A stretch of 60,631 nt of DNA from an uncultured Eubacteriales bacterium (GTDB lineage Bacteria > Bacillota > Clostridia > Oscillospirales > Acutalibacteraceae): the NCBI GenBank assembly GCA_900317025.1, contig ONFG01000015.1, positions 1 through 60,631 of the forward strand. The letters are read 5' to 3'. The translations under genes were made by a program, and so were the position numbers. The notes below the pieces were generated by a model. That model did not search any database, had not been told where the DNA came from, and was given only the letters and a program-made list of their open reading frames with translations. This document shows positions 9,041-17,279 of this stretch, one piece after another; position 1 is the first letter of the stretch; every line of letters starts with the position of its first letter.

Positions 9041-9634
9041 TCACTCGACCACAAGCCCCGACGTCTCGACAAAGAGTCGCTTTCTGTCTTCGAGCTTCGT
9101 GTCGAGCGTGTCGTCGATGACGATCGAAAGCTCGCCGCAGCTGCAGCTTATGCCTCCGATCCTGATGCTGTCGTCGAAACGCACGGTGCAGTCCGGGAAT
9201 ATCCCGCGGATAAGCGGCTCAAGCTCCTTGTCGCGCTCCATCATCGAGACGGTGACCTTCCTGCCGCCAAGCTTCTCGCTTATAAGCCTTGCGGAGGTTG
9301 CGATATACTCTCTGTACTTGTTCGTCGCGGTGAAGTCGCAGAGCCTTTTTTCCGCCTCGTCATAGACAGACTGCGCCATCTCGCTGCGCTTTTCAAAAAG
9401 CTCGCGCTTCATTCTCGTTTCCTTGAGAGCCGTTTCCTTCGCGAGAGCCGCCTTGAACTCGCTCTTCTGAGCCTGGATGAATTCAAATGCGGCTGCCGTT
9501 CCCTCTTCGTTGGCAGCCTTTAGCTGCTCCTCACGGAACGCTTCTATCTCTGCCTGCATCTCGGAGCGCTGCTCCTCGGCGTATTTTTCAATAGCCTCTA
9601 AAAATCGGTTCGTTTTGCTGTTTGCGTCTATCAT
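9041..9634 (-). CDS. ntpE: V-type ATP synthase subunit E (peripheral stalk)
   Basis: A 197-residue peripheral-stalk subunit. The N-terminal half is a long Glu/Lys/Ala-rich helix (about residues 10-100), and the C-terminal half is the globular domain that binds the A3B3 head, with GGISCSCGELSIVIDDTLDTKLEDR near the end. With the small G/H protein at 13540 it should form the stator. The ATG at 9634 has TGGAG 8-9 nt upstream, while an in-frame ATG at 9658 has no site. A begins 19 nt after its stop. Confidence 0.9.
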   Translation of the reverse strand: MIDANSKTNRFLEAIEKYAEEQRSEMQAEIEAFREEQLKAANEEGTAAAFEFIQAQKSEFKAALAKETALKETRMKRELFEKRSEMAQSVYDEAEKRLCDFTATNKYREYIATSARLISEKLGGRKVTVSMMERDKELEPLIRGIFPDCTVRFDDSIRIGGISCSCGELSIVIDDTLDTKLEDRKRLFVETSGLVVE

Positions 9635-9677
9635 AGCAATGCACTCCACATATTTCAAATAAGGCTTTCGCCCGGAT

Positions 9678-9989
9678 TTAATCTATCTTCACGCCGATCG
9701 CGTCGCGAACGTACTTCGTTATCGAATCGCTCGTGCGGCCGTTGCCGTGGCGGTCGGGTATCTCGACAATAAGCGGCTGGCGCATATTGAGCTTGTAGTC
9801 CATGATAAGCTCCGGGCAAAGCTCGACGAGCGTGTGCGTCATCAGCACAACGGCAACGTCGCTGCGGTCCATCACGGTCTTGAGGTTTTTGCGCACCTCT
9901 TCCTCGGTATGTATGACTACTCCGTCGATCCCGGAAAGGCGCATACCCATGAGCGTATCGACATTATCGCTTAAAAGAAAGAATTTCAT
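9678..9989 (-). CDS. ntpG: V-type ATP synthase subunit F
   Basis: A 103-residue subunit F (NtpG in Enterococcus), a Rossmann-like domain that sits on the rotor shaft with D. Supporting features are MKFFLLSDNVDTLMGMRLSGIDG at the start, the central DVAVVLMTHTLVELCP and a final IVEIPDRHG segment. Length and position between K and E fit the family. A weak GGGCGTGAAAG precedes the ATG. Confidence 0.93.
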   Translation of the reverse strand: MKFFLLSDNVDTLMGMRLSGIDGVVIHTEEEVRKNLKTVMDRSDVAVVLMTHTLVELCPELIMDYKLNMRQPLIVEIPDRHGNGRTSDSITKYVRDAIGVKID

Positions 9990-10009
9990 TAGCTTTCACG
10001 CCCTTTTTA

Positions 10010-10432
10010 TCAGCCGAGCTTAGAAAGGATAAGGATCGACACGAGCATTCCGTAAAGCGCAACACCCTCGCCAAGTGCAACAAAGATAAGCGACTTACCG
10101 AAGTTCTTGGAGTCTTCGCTGGTAGCGCCGATAGCCGCCGGAGCCGCGTAACCTACCGCGATGCCGCCGCCGATGCAGGATAGACCCGTCGCGATAGCCG
10201 CGCCGATAAAGCCCAGTCCACTGCCGGAAGCCGCCGCTGTGGCTGCCTCTGTCGTCTCTGCCGCGCTTGCGACCATCGGGCAAAGGAAGCATACGAGGAA
10301 AACGGCGCAGAACGAAGCGATCTGCATATAAAGAGCCTTCTTCTTTTTGCATCCTCTTTTAACGGCTCTGTCTGCAAGAAGGATAGATGTGATCCCAAAA
10401 ACTACGGGTACTGCTAAAATCAATAATTCCAT
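10010..10432 (-). CDS. ntpK: V-type ATP synthase subunit K (proteolipid ring)
   Basis: A 140-residue membrane subunit with four predicted hydrophobic segments. The first two (about 1-20 and 36-56) are followed by an Ala/Thr/Glu-rich stretch. The last two form a c-type hairpin, GLSCIGGGIAVGYAAPAAIG and then FVALGEGVALYGMLVSILI, in which the Glu of ALGEG is the ion carrier. Only this hairpin has c-subunit character, so each protomer should bring one carboxylate. The Gln/Glu partner expected in helix one of a classic sodium site is not obvious. The inner ATG at 10432 is chosen, because GGAGG lies within the codons of the longer reading. Confidence 0.92.
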   Translation of the reverse strand: MELLILAVPVVFGITSILLADRAVKRGCKKKKALYMQIASFCAVFLVCFLCPMVASAAETTEAATAAASGSGLGFIGAAIATGLSCIGGGIAVGYAAPAAIGATSEDSKNFGKSLIFVALGEGVALYGMLVSILILSKLG

Positions 10433-10512
10433 GGTAAATTCCTCCATTTATTAAACAGAAGGCTTATCGCGCTTTGCGCCCTGCCTTCAATTGTCAACAT
10501 TTGTAAAAAGCC

Positions 10513-12441
10513 TTATTCGGCGAGTGATCTTACGGGTATAAACGGTCTGCCGCTGCCTCTGTAGAAGCGGCCGAACATCTCGTAGAACTCAAGTCTGAGC
10601 ACCTGGATACACACGAGAAGCGCCTCAAGACCCATAACGAAGATGTTGCCGATCACAACTATGGCGACGTAGCCGACGCCGTGGCTCATATTGGCAAGCG
10701 TGAACACGACCTCCATCATTCCGGCGTGAACGAGTACGAACGCGCCGACTCTGAGGAACGACATCGTATTGGTCACATAGCTGAGCGCGTACTCAAACAG
10801 CTCGAAAAAGCTCTGAACGCAGTAGCCGCCCCAGCTTTCGGGCTGCCACTCCTTCTTGCCGGAAACGAGCCTTCCGAGCGGCTCCTTCATGAAGATCATG
10901 ATGAGCGGTATGACGATAAGGCAGATGATGTAGGGGATCGTCGCGATCTTTACTCCGAGGAACATCTGCGAGACGAGCAGAGCGACGACGGAAACGTAGA
11001 ACAGAAGCCCCGCGATGCCGTTGCTGCCGAAAATAGCCTCTTCCTTATCATTCATTCGCAGCGAAACGATTATGTTAAGAATGATCGCCAGCGTTACGAG
11101 CACCATGCCGATGCCGACGGCGGCGTAGATTATCATGTTGGTGGTCGCGGGCTTCATTACCTCGATAGGCTTCTCTTCAAGCCCGAACAGCGCGTGGAAC
11201 ATCGGATCGAGCAGGTGCTCATAGCCGAACACTGAGCCGTAGATCGCGCCGAAGACCGCGCCCGATATGCCGCAGGGGATCAGTATCCCGCCGAGCGGAT
11301 TCTTCTTCTTTTTCATAAATACGCCGAAGAGCGCCACCATGACGCCGTGGCCTACATCGCCGAACATGATGCCGAAAAGCAGCGTGTACGTTATCGCGAT
11401 AAAGGCGGTCGGGTCGAACTCGTTGTAGCTCGGCAGACCGTACATCTCGGTGAAGTAAGAAAATGCCTTCGTGAAGAAGTTGTTTTTAAGGCGAACGGGC
11501 GGAGTGTGCTTCATCTCCTCCCTGCCGTCGGTGAGCTTGCATTCGATAGACTCGATCCTGAAGAGCTTTTCGGTAAGGCTCTGCGCATTCTCCTCCGGCA
11601 CCCAGCCTACGATCACGAAGCTTTTTGAATACGTTACCGCCTTAGACATAAGGTCGAACTTCCGCTGCTGCTCTGTGAAGAAGCTGTAGTAGTAGTCAAG
11701 GTCGGCGGCGTTCGTCTTCTTGAAGTCTTCAAACTCCGCTTTGAGGTTTTCGAGCTGCTGGCGAAGCTCGGGCAGCTTTTTTTGCTGCTCCTCGTAAAAC
11801 TCGCTCGGAGTGCCGTCAAGCTCGAGCACACCGCAGCTCTCGAAGTAAAGACTTGAGAAGATACGGTCTACGTCTTCGCTGTCCGCGATCGGCGAGATGT
11901 ACAAGCCCCAGTAGAAGTCGTCATCCGACGAGCACGGGAAGAAGATGATGAACGGGTTCTCGCTGTACTCCTGCATCTTCTCGAAGCTCTCCTTCGGGAG
12001 CTTGCCGAAATTCGCCTTGATGTAGCGGCATTCGTTGATCTTGTCGATCTCGAGATCAAGATCGAGGAAGTGCTTTACCTGCTCTATCCCGCGTTCGCAG
12101 CGCGAGATCTCGTCTTCAAGCAATATCCGCTTGTCGGCGAAGGAGTTGATCCTGTAGACGGTCTCCTTTACATTTTCCAGTGTTTCGTCGGTAAATTCAC
12201 GCTTAGAGACATCGGTAAACGAGCACTCGATCCCGGCGGACATGAGTGCCGAATCAAAGCTGTCCATCACCTCGCTGTATGGGTTCGCTTCCTGCACCGG
12301 CACGAACATCTTTATGTCGGAGTGGAAGCTCAGCGGATCGTCCGGCCCAAAGCACTGCGAAGCCACGAGTGCCTCGGCAACCTCAAAGACCTTGTCCTTC
12401 AGACCTATGACTCTAAGACATTTAATCTTTGCAATAGCCAA
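10513..12441 (-). CDS. ntpI: V-type ATP synthase subunit I
   Basis: A 642-residue subunit equivalent to eukaryotic subunit a. The cytoplasmic N-terminal half (about 1-330) is a coiled-coil stator arm, and the C-terminal half has seven to eight membrane helices. The segment TNTMSFLRVGAFVLVHAGM carries the conserved Arg that interacts with the ring carboxylate, and FGIMFGDVGHGVMVALFG is the characteristic first loop. The start is a TTG behind AGAGGTGTG. It provides the ion half-channels. Confidence 0.96.
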   Translation of the reverse strand: MAIAKIKCLRVIGLKDKVFEVAEALVASQCFGPDDPLSFHSDIKMFVPVQEANPYSEVMDSFDSALMSAGIECSFTDVSKREFTDETLENVKETVYRINSFADKRILLEDEISRCERGIEQVKHFLDLDLEIDKINECRYIKANFGKLPKESFEKMQEYSENPFIIFFPCSSDDDFYWGLYISPIADSEDVDRIFSSLYFESCGVLELDGTPSEFYEEQQKKLPELRQQLENLKAEFEDFKKTNAADLDYYYSFFTEQQRKFDLMSKAVTYSKSFVIVGWVPEENAQSLTEKLFRIESIECKLTDGREEMKHTPPVRLKNNFFTKAFSYFTEMYGLPSYNEFDPTAFIAITYTLLFGIMFGDVGHGVMVALFGVFMKKKKNPLGGILIPCGISGAVFGAIYGSVFGYEHLLDPMFHALFGLEEKPIEVMKPATTNMIIYAAVGIGMVLVTLAIILNIIVSLRMNDKEEAIFGSNGIAGLLFYVSVVALLVSQMFLGVKIATIPYIICLIVIPLIMIFMKEPLGRLVSGKKEWQPESWGGYCVQSFFELFEYALSYVTNTMSFLRVGAFVLVHAGMMEVVFTLANMSHGVGYVAIVVIGNIFVMGLEALLVCIQVLRLEFYEMFGRFYRGSGRPFIPVRSLAE

Positions 12442-12467
12442 AAATCACACCTCTTTTTTCGCTTTAG

Positions 12468-13505
12468 TTATATGATAACGATCGCCCGCAGCTTCTCGGG
12501 GTCGAAGCCGTAGCGGACGCCCTCGATTATGCTGACGATATTGCTGTATTCCTGCTGCATTACAAACACATAGGAAAGCATTCCTACGATCGGGTAGGTC
12601 GAGAAGTGAATGTTTTTCTTCGTTATGCCGTAAATGCCGATCTCCTGTATCTGCCCGGCGTAAACGTACTCCATCTTGTCGATGGCGCGCCCGAGCTGCG
12701 TCCCCTTAACGGAGGCAAACACCTCCGCGCTCGACTGCGCGGCGCAAAGCTTCTTTATCGTCTGGGGCTTCAGCGTTCCGTAAGGGAACAAAAATCGCTC
12801 GACGACCTCGCCCGGCTCCTTGTAATACTTCTTCAGGCGCAGCACCCTTACGAAGTTCATAATATCAATTATCGAATCGAACATCGACAGCAGCGCCTTT
12901 TGTTCGGCGCCCGAGGCATGGTTGTTTATCGCGTCGAACAGCCTTGCGTAGCAGTGGCGGTAAAGCTCGTTTTCAAGCTCCGTTATGTTAACCGTCTCGC
13001 CCTTTTTCGGGCGGTAGCGGTCGGCGATGCGCTCGTAGGGCGTTGAGTGGAGAACGGCGAAAAAGGAATCGTAGTCCCTCGCGCGGGCAAGCGCCGCAAG
13101 TTCAACCGACGCGTGCCTTGCGAAGAAGGTCGGCATCGTGAAGATGTACTCGTCCGGCCGGTCGGACGAGAGCAGCGTCAGGAAACGGATAATCTGCTCT
13201 ATCTCGTCGCGCTCGATGAGGAACTGCGCAAAATACTCTCCCGTACCCTTCATGTAGCGGCAAAGCGAGTAGAAGTCGTCGAAAAGCTTCTGGCGGAGTA
13301 TCATCTCCAGCCTGCCTCTGTGGACCTCGCGCTCGTTTACCGTTCTCAGCACCGAATCGTAATATGTATTGTTTTTCAGGTAGGTAACGACCTCCGCAAC
13401 GCTTTTGCAGGCGAGAAGGCTTTCGTAGTCTTTGGCGCTCAGCCGCCTGCCGTACTTCGCACGCATTTTTGCGAGGACGGCGTTTGCAGATTTTGACGAA
13501 CTCAT
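12468..13505 (-). CDS. ntpC: V-type ATP synthase subunit C
   Basis: A 345-residue subunit C (d in eukaryotes), the socket joining the central shaft to the K ring. It is largely alpha-helical with the repeated three-domain pattern of this family. Recognisable stretches are AKMRAKYGRRLSAKDYESLL near the N-terminus and the C-terminal YVFVMQQEYSNIVSIIEGVRYG. AAGGAGG sits 9 nt before the ATG. It lies between the stalk protein and subunit I. Confidence 0.92.
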   Translation of the reverse strand: MSSSKSANAVLAKMRAKYGRRLSAKDYESLLACKSVAEVVTYLKNNTYYDSVLRTVNEREVHRGRLEMILRQKLFDDFYSLCRYMKGTGEYFAQFLIERDEIEQIIRFLTLLSSDRPDEYIFTMPTFFARHASVELAALARARDYDSFFAVLHSTPYERIADRYRPKKGETVNITELENELYRHCYARLFDAINNHASGAEQKALLSMFDSIIDIMNFVRVLRLKKYYKEPGEVVERFLFPYGTLKPQTIKKLCAAQSSAEVFASVKGTQLGRAIDKMEYVYAGQIQEIGIYGITKKNIHFSTYPIVGMLSYVFVMQQEYSNIVSIIEGVRYGFDPEKLRAIVII

Positions 13506-13539
13506 AGGAGCCGCCTCCTTCCGGTGGAAACTATGTCGC

Positions 13540-13860
13540 TCAATAATTGTTGTAGCTCAGCACGCCGTTGACGATCTCTTCGACCCATTTTTCCTTGTTG
13601 TCGCGGAACTTCTTTGCAAGCGCCCTTGAAACGTCGTCGTAATGCTTCTGAGTTTTCTTCCAGCTTGCCTGCGAGGCCTTCGTCTCCGCCGCCTTGTATG
13701 ACTCGATGTGCGCCTTCGCGCTCTCGAGATACTCGTCGTAGACCTCACGGCGCTTCTTCATGACCTCGGCGTGAGAAGCGATCTTCTCGGCCTGCGCCTC
13801 TTCGTCCATCTTACGCGCTTCTTCGTCCATCTGAAGGATCTTGCTGATGAAATCATCCAT
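13540..13860 (-). CDS. V-type ATP synthase peripheral-stalk subunit G/H-like
   Basis: A 106-residue, highly charged, almost entirely helical protein (MDEEARKMDEEAQAEK, then Lys/Glu/Ala heptads). Such short coiled-coil proteins are the first gene of many V/A-type ATPase operons and pair with subunit E to form the stalk. Sequence identity in this class is low, so the call rests on position, size and composition. A strong AAGGAGG precedes the ATG. It is the first gene of the operon. Confidence 0.75.
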   Translation of the reverse strand: MDDFISKILQMDEEARKMDEEAQAEKIASHAEVMKKRREVYDEYLESAKAHIESYKAAETKASQASWKKTQKHYDDVSRALAKKFRDNKEKWVEEIVNGVLSYNNY

Positions 13861-13900
13861 AATATCGCCTCCTTGCGATACTTTTATGTGTTGAATATAT

Positions 13901-13952
13901 GACCTACTGCGACCGCCGGGCAGTCGTAAGAGGCGGGCAGCCGCAGTAGGTC
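13901..13952. repeat. 52-bp inverted repeat ahead of the V-ATPase operon
   Basis: GACCTACTGCG at the left end pairs with CGCAGTAGGTC-type sequence at the right end (with one offset), and a second GC-rich pairing (CCGCCGGGCAG/GGCGGGCAG region) lies inside. It sits between the UPF0210 gene and the operon's first gene, both minus strand. There is no U-run after it, so it may be a transcript-processing or attenuation hairpin rather than a plain terminator. Confidence 0.55.
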
Positions 13953-13964
13953 AATGCATTTTTA

Positions 13965-15323
13965 TCAGTTTTTAAGGCTCTGAATCGGCGCCGGGATACG
14001 GCCGCCTCGGCCTATGAATTTAGCGGGGGACGCGCAGTTTACGTCCATTACGGGACCGCCGCCGAGCAGCCCGCCGAAGTTGAGGAACTCGCCCGCGCCC
14101 TTGCCGATCGCAGGGATAACACGAACGGCGGTTGTTTTCGAGTTGACCATGCCGATAGCCGCCTCGTCGGCGATGATGCCGGAGATTATCTCGGGCGTTG
14201 TGTCGCCGGGGATAACGATCATGTCAAGACCAACGGAGCAAACTGCGGTCATCGCCTCAAGCTTCGTGAGCGTAAGGCAGCCGCTCTTTGCGGCGTCGAT
14301 CATACCGGCGTCTTCGGTAACGGGGATAAACGCGCCCGACAAGCCGCCGACGTGGGAGCTTGCCATAACGCCGCCCTTCTTTACGGCGTCGTTTAAAAGC
14401 GCAAGGCACGCAGTCGTGCCGTGAGCGCCGCACGTTTCAAGACCCATCTCCTCAAGGATATGTGCAACGGAGTCGCCGACAGCCGGGGTCGGAGCGAGCG
14501 AGAGGTCTACGATGCCGAAGGGCACGCAAAGCCTGCGCGACGCCTCCTGAGCCACGAGCTGACCGACTCTCGTGATCTTGAAAGCAGTTTTCTTTACTAT
14601 GTTGGCTACCTCGGTGATGTCGCAGTCGGGAGCCTTTGCAAGAGCCGCCCTTACTACGCCGGGGCCGGAAACGCCTACGTTGATAACGCAGTCCGGCTCG
14701 CCGGGGCCGTGGAACGCGCCCGCCATGAAGGGGTTATCCTCGGGGGCGTTGCAGAATACTACGAGCTTTGCGGCGCCGATGCAGTCTCTGTCGGCTGTAA
14801 GCTCCGCCGTTTTGCGGACGATCCTGCCCATTTTCGCTACGGCGTCCATGTTGATGCCCGCCTTAGTCGAGCCGATGTTGACCGACGAGCAAACGCGCTC
14901 GGTCGTTGCGAGCGCCTCGGGAATGCTCTCGATGAGCGCGTAGTCGCCCGCGGAGAAGCCCTTGTGACAAAGCGCCGTGTAGCCGCCGATGAAGTTTACG
15001 CCGACCTCGTTTGCCGCCTTATCGAGTATTTTCGCGAACTTGACGGGGTTCTTCGCCTGGCAGGCGGAAGCGACCATAGCTATCGGCGTAACGCTTATGC
15101 GCTTGTGGATTATCGGGATACCGTAATCGATGCTGATGTCTTCGCCCGTCTTGACAAGCTCGCCCGCGTAGCGACAGATCTTATCATAGATCTTTGTGCA
15201 GGCTTTGTCTATATCGTCGTCAATGCAGTCGAGCAGCGAGATACCCATCGTGATGGTCCTCACGTCGAAGTTCTCGTTCTCGATCATATTGATAGTCTCA
15301 AGAATATCGTTAGTATTTATCAT
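13965..15323 (-). CDS. UPF0210 (PFL family) protein
   Basis: A 452-residue protein, the exact family length. It belongs to the UPF0210 family, recognised by [19 protein letters not shown] near the start, [32 protein letters not shown], and the C-terminal GGGPVMDVN. The biochemical role is not settled; members are distantly related to pyruvate-formate-lyase folds. It is almost always next to an ACT-domain protein, as here (stop of the ACT gene 19 nt upstream), which suggests an amino-acid-responsive metabolic function. Confidence 0.92.
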   Translation of the reverse strand: MINTNDILETINMIENENFDVRTITMGISLLDCIDDDIDKACTKIYDKICRYAGELVKTGEDISIDYGIPIIHKRISVTPIAMVASACQAKNPVKFAKILDKAANEVGVNFIGGYTALCHKGFSAGDYALIESIPEALATTERVCSSVNIGSTKAGINMDAVAKMGRIVRKTAELTADRDCIGAAKLVVFCNAPEDNPFMAGAFHGPGEPDCVINVGVSGPGVVRAALAKAPDCDITEVANIVKKTAFKITRVGQLVAQEASRRLCVPFGIVDLSLAPTPAVGDSVAHILEEMGLETCGAHGTTACLALLNDAVKKGGVMASSHVGGLSGAFIPVTEDAGMIDAAKSGCLTLTKLEAMTAVCSVGLDMIVIPGDTTPEIISGIIADEAAIGMVNSKTTAVRVIPAIGKGAGEFLNFGGLLGGGPVMDVNCASPAKFIGRGGRIPAPIQSLKN

Positions 15324-15342
15324 TACTTGCCCTCACAGTTCG

Positions 15343-15612
15343 TTATACTCTGTACATCGTATTAAAAAGCTCTTCGTGCGTCACATGAACCGTAACGCCG
15401 TAGTCGCTGCCTATCTTTTTGAGCGACTCGGAAAGCTCCTTGAACGGCACGGTGCAGCCGGAGATATCGACCATCATTATCATGGCGAACATATCCTGCA
15501 TAACGGATTGAGTGACCTCAACGACATTGGCGCCGTTCTTCGCGCACTCCCCCGCAACGCCCGCAAGTATGCCGACGGTGTCTTTACCGATAACGGTGAT
15601 TACAGCTTTCAT
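15343..15612 (-). CDS. ACT domain protein, UPF0237 family
   Basis: An 89-residue single ACT domain: KAVITVIGKDTVGILAGVAGECAKNGANV is the canonical beta-alpha-beta start with the ligand-binding DxxGI/N motif. Single-domain ACT proteins of this family bind small ligands such as amino acids as dimers. It is the first gene of a two-gene unit with UPF0210. GGAGG precedes the ATG, and a strong promoter lies about 150 nt upstream. Confidence 0.9.
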   Translation of the reverse strand: MKAVITVIGKDTVGILAGVAGECAKNGANVVEVTQSVMQDMFAMIMMVDISGCTVPFKELSESLKKIGSDYGVTVHVTHEELFNTMYRV

Positions 15613-15757
15613 AACATTTCCTCCGTAATTTATATAGATCAGCCGACCCGGCAGACGCGCTCACGCCCCTGCTTCCGTTCGGCTTTTTGACGCACGCTCT
15701 TCGTCACGCGAAGGTGAAAAAGCGCCCGGTAAACTAAAGTTTAACAAATTCGTTGAT

Positions 15758-15786
15758 ATTATATTCCCACTTTCGGAAATAGTCAA
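15758..15786 (-). promoter_or_regulatory. promoter of the ACT-UPF0210 unit
   Basis: On the minus strand TTGACT (15781-15786), a 17-nt spacer and TATAAT (15758-15763). The transcript would carry a leader of about 140 nt before the ACT gene. Confidence 0.75.
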
Positions 15787-15837
15787 TGGATTTTGATAAG
15801 TTTTTTATGAACAAAGTGTGAATTTGCAAAAGCAATA

Positions 15838-15866
15838 CGGTGCCGCTGACTCTGCATACGGCACCG
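15838..15866 (-). terminator. hairpin after the RING/zinc-ribbon membrane gene
   Basis: The stem CGGTGCCG/CGGCACCG lies just beyond the stop at 15872. The following bases on the minus strand are only moderately U-rich (TATTGCTTTTG), so it is a weak or bidirectional terminator. Confidence 0.5.
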
Positions 15867-15871
15867 CCAAT

Positions 15872-16921
15872 TCACATAAACAGCAAAAACAGATAAATGA
15901 TGCCGAACACGCCTGCGAGCATCGCATTCACGCCGCCCGAAAGGTAGAGCGACTGCGACGTTTCGGAGCGTGAGAGCGACTCCTCGGCGGCCTCCTGTTT
16001 GACAAGCTTGATCTGCTCGATACAGCGCCTGTAGTAAAGCTTGTTGGCGAGTGCTCCGCTCGTTATCATAACGGTGATCTGAAGAAGCAGAAGTATCGTC
16101 GGGGCGGCTATAAGGAGCTGCTCCTTCACCGGGAGCTGCTGCATGGCTTCGGAGAGCTTTACGTACTGATCCATCGTAAGCGACGCCGCGTTTTTCATCG
16201 AAATCCCGAGCGACGTCATCAGACCGTTAAGCACCTCCAGGCTGACGCCCCTTGTGAAGTAGACGCGAAGCGCGTAAAGCAGCGCCTCGACCGAAAGCAG
16301 GAGCGCGCCCACCTTGTAGAGCTTGCGGTACAAAAACCACACGCCGGAGAACACGGCAGCGCTGAAATTGAACTTACCGACGCCGTCCTTCACGCGTTTG
16401 AAGGCGCTCAGATAATAAGGCGTATTTACTGCCACGAAGCAGGCGACGTCGCCCGCCGTAACATTCTCTTCATAAACGGTCGACGCAGGAACGTCGGACG
16501 CCTGACCGAGCGTATAAGCCGCGAAAAACTGAGGATCGCTGAAATCGACCTCTTCCGTATCGTCCGCACGTCTGTGACGCGAAGCGGAGAGGCGCGTACC
16601 GCAGTTGTCGCAGAAGTTTGCTCCGACTCTGTTTGAAGCGCCGCACACCGGGCAGGCTCTACCAGTTCTTGACTCCGCAGGCTGCTCCTTTTCGAGCGTA
16701 AGCTTTTCTTCCGCCTCATGCTCGCCCTGTGCCGAACGCGTTATCTTTTCAAAGCCGTCAAAAACGAAATCCTCTGCGTGCTTATCCTCGTTCGGGCAGG
16801 CGTTTGTCTTTTTATAGCAAGCCCTGTGCATCGGCGTTCCGCAGTCGGGGCAGACAACGACGTCGTCGCCCTTCTTAAACTCCTCGCCGCAGATGCCGCA
16901 TTCAAGTCCGATAAAATCCAT
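15872..16921 (-). CDS. RING-like/zinc-ribbon membrane protein (DUF2628-like)
   Basis: A 349-residue protein. Residues about 7-40 hold a treble-clef, RING-like set of metal ligands (CGICGEEF, CPDCGTPMHRACY, CPNE). Around 85-115 is a classic double-CxxC zinc ribbon (CPVCGASN, CDNCGTRL). A segment FNFSAAVFSGVWFLYRKLYKVGAL then matches the DUF2628 pattern and leads into about four membrane helices. The zinc modules should face the cytoplasm. Function is unknown. The ATG at 16921 has GGAAGGTGAG upstream; an in-frame ATG 27 nt earlier lacks a good site. It is monocistronic with its own promoter. Confidence 0.75.
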   Translation of the reverse strand: MDFIGLECGICGEEFKKGDDVVVCPDCGTPMHRACYKKTNACPNEDKHAEDFVFDGFEKITRSAQGEHEAEEKLTLEKEQPAESRTGRACPVCGASNRVGANFCDNCGTRLSASRHRRADDTEEVDFSDPQFFAAYTLGQASDVPASTVYEENVTAGDVACFVAVNTPYYLSAFKRVKDGVGKFNFSAAVFSGVWFLYRKLYKVGALLLSVEALLYALRVYFTRGVSLEVLNGLMTSLGISMKNAASLTMDQYVKLSEAMQQLPVKEQLLIAAPTILLLLQITVMITSGALANKLYYRRCIEQIKLVKQEAAEESLSRSETSQSLYLSGGVNAMLAGVFGIIYLFLLFM

Positions 16922-16956
16922 GGTCTCACCTTCCTTTTCTTTATCCAACTCATTAT

Positions 16957-16985
16957 ATTATAGCAAAAATCCGCGGTAAATACAA
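16957..16985 (-). promoter_or_regulatory. promoter of the RING/zinc-ribbon gene
   Basis: On the minus strand TTGTAT (16980-16985), a 17-nt spacer and TATAAT (16957-16962), followed after about 30 nt by the start codon. Confidence 0.7.
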
Positions 16986-17221
16986 CAGATTTTTAGCATT
17001 ACGCGCCGCTGCCGCCGATCTTTTCACAAAGAGATAAACAACGGCAAACAACTGCCCATAATTTTGGTGAATCTTACACCGGGGCGAGTATGCACCCGGT
17101 TGGCAGTACACACTTCTACATAAAAAAAGCGGGCAACCAACCCTCGGTGCGGAGACCGGCTGACCTCAACGGTAAAGTAAAATCGGAACTGTCAGCGGCG
17201 ACACGCCGCGTGTGCGAGCTA
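16986..17221. other. intergenic region between divergent genes, with hairpins
   Basis: This stretch separates the minus-strand RING gene from plus-strand tgt. It contains no open frame of note but does hold a hairpin ACCGGG/CCCGGT (17078-17100), a run of seven A at about 17123-17130 with GC-rich flanks, and GC-rich pairing near 17197-17215. No preQ1 riboswitch pattern was recognised ahead of tgt. It may hold a small RNA. Confidence 0.4.
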
Positions 17222-17250
17222 TTGAAAAATACGGCGGTTTGTGGTAGAAT
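17222..17250 (+). promoter_or_regulatory. promoter of tgt
   Basis: TTGAAA (17222-17227), a 17-nt spacer and TAGAAT (17245-17250), about 30 nt before the ATG. Confidence 0.75.
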
Positions 17251-17279
17251 GAAAGCATAATTCAAATTGGGGGCATACC

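Noticed and set aside
8035-9120. 361-residue open frame on the plus strand
   Set aside because: Antisense to V-type subunits A and E, both of which carry complete family motifs.
17222-17279. possible preQ1 riboswitch ahead of tgt
   Set aside because: The leader between the promoter and start codon is only about 25 nt and shows no stem-loop with the A-rich tail of preQ1-I.
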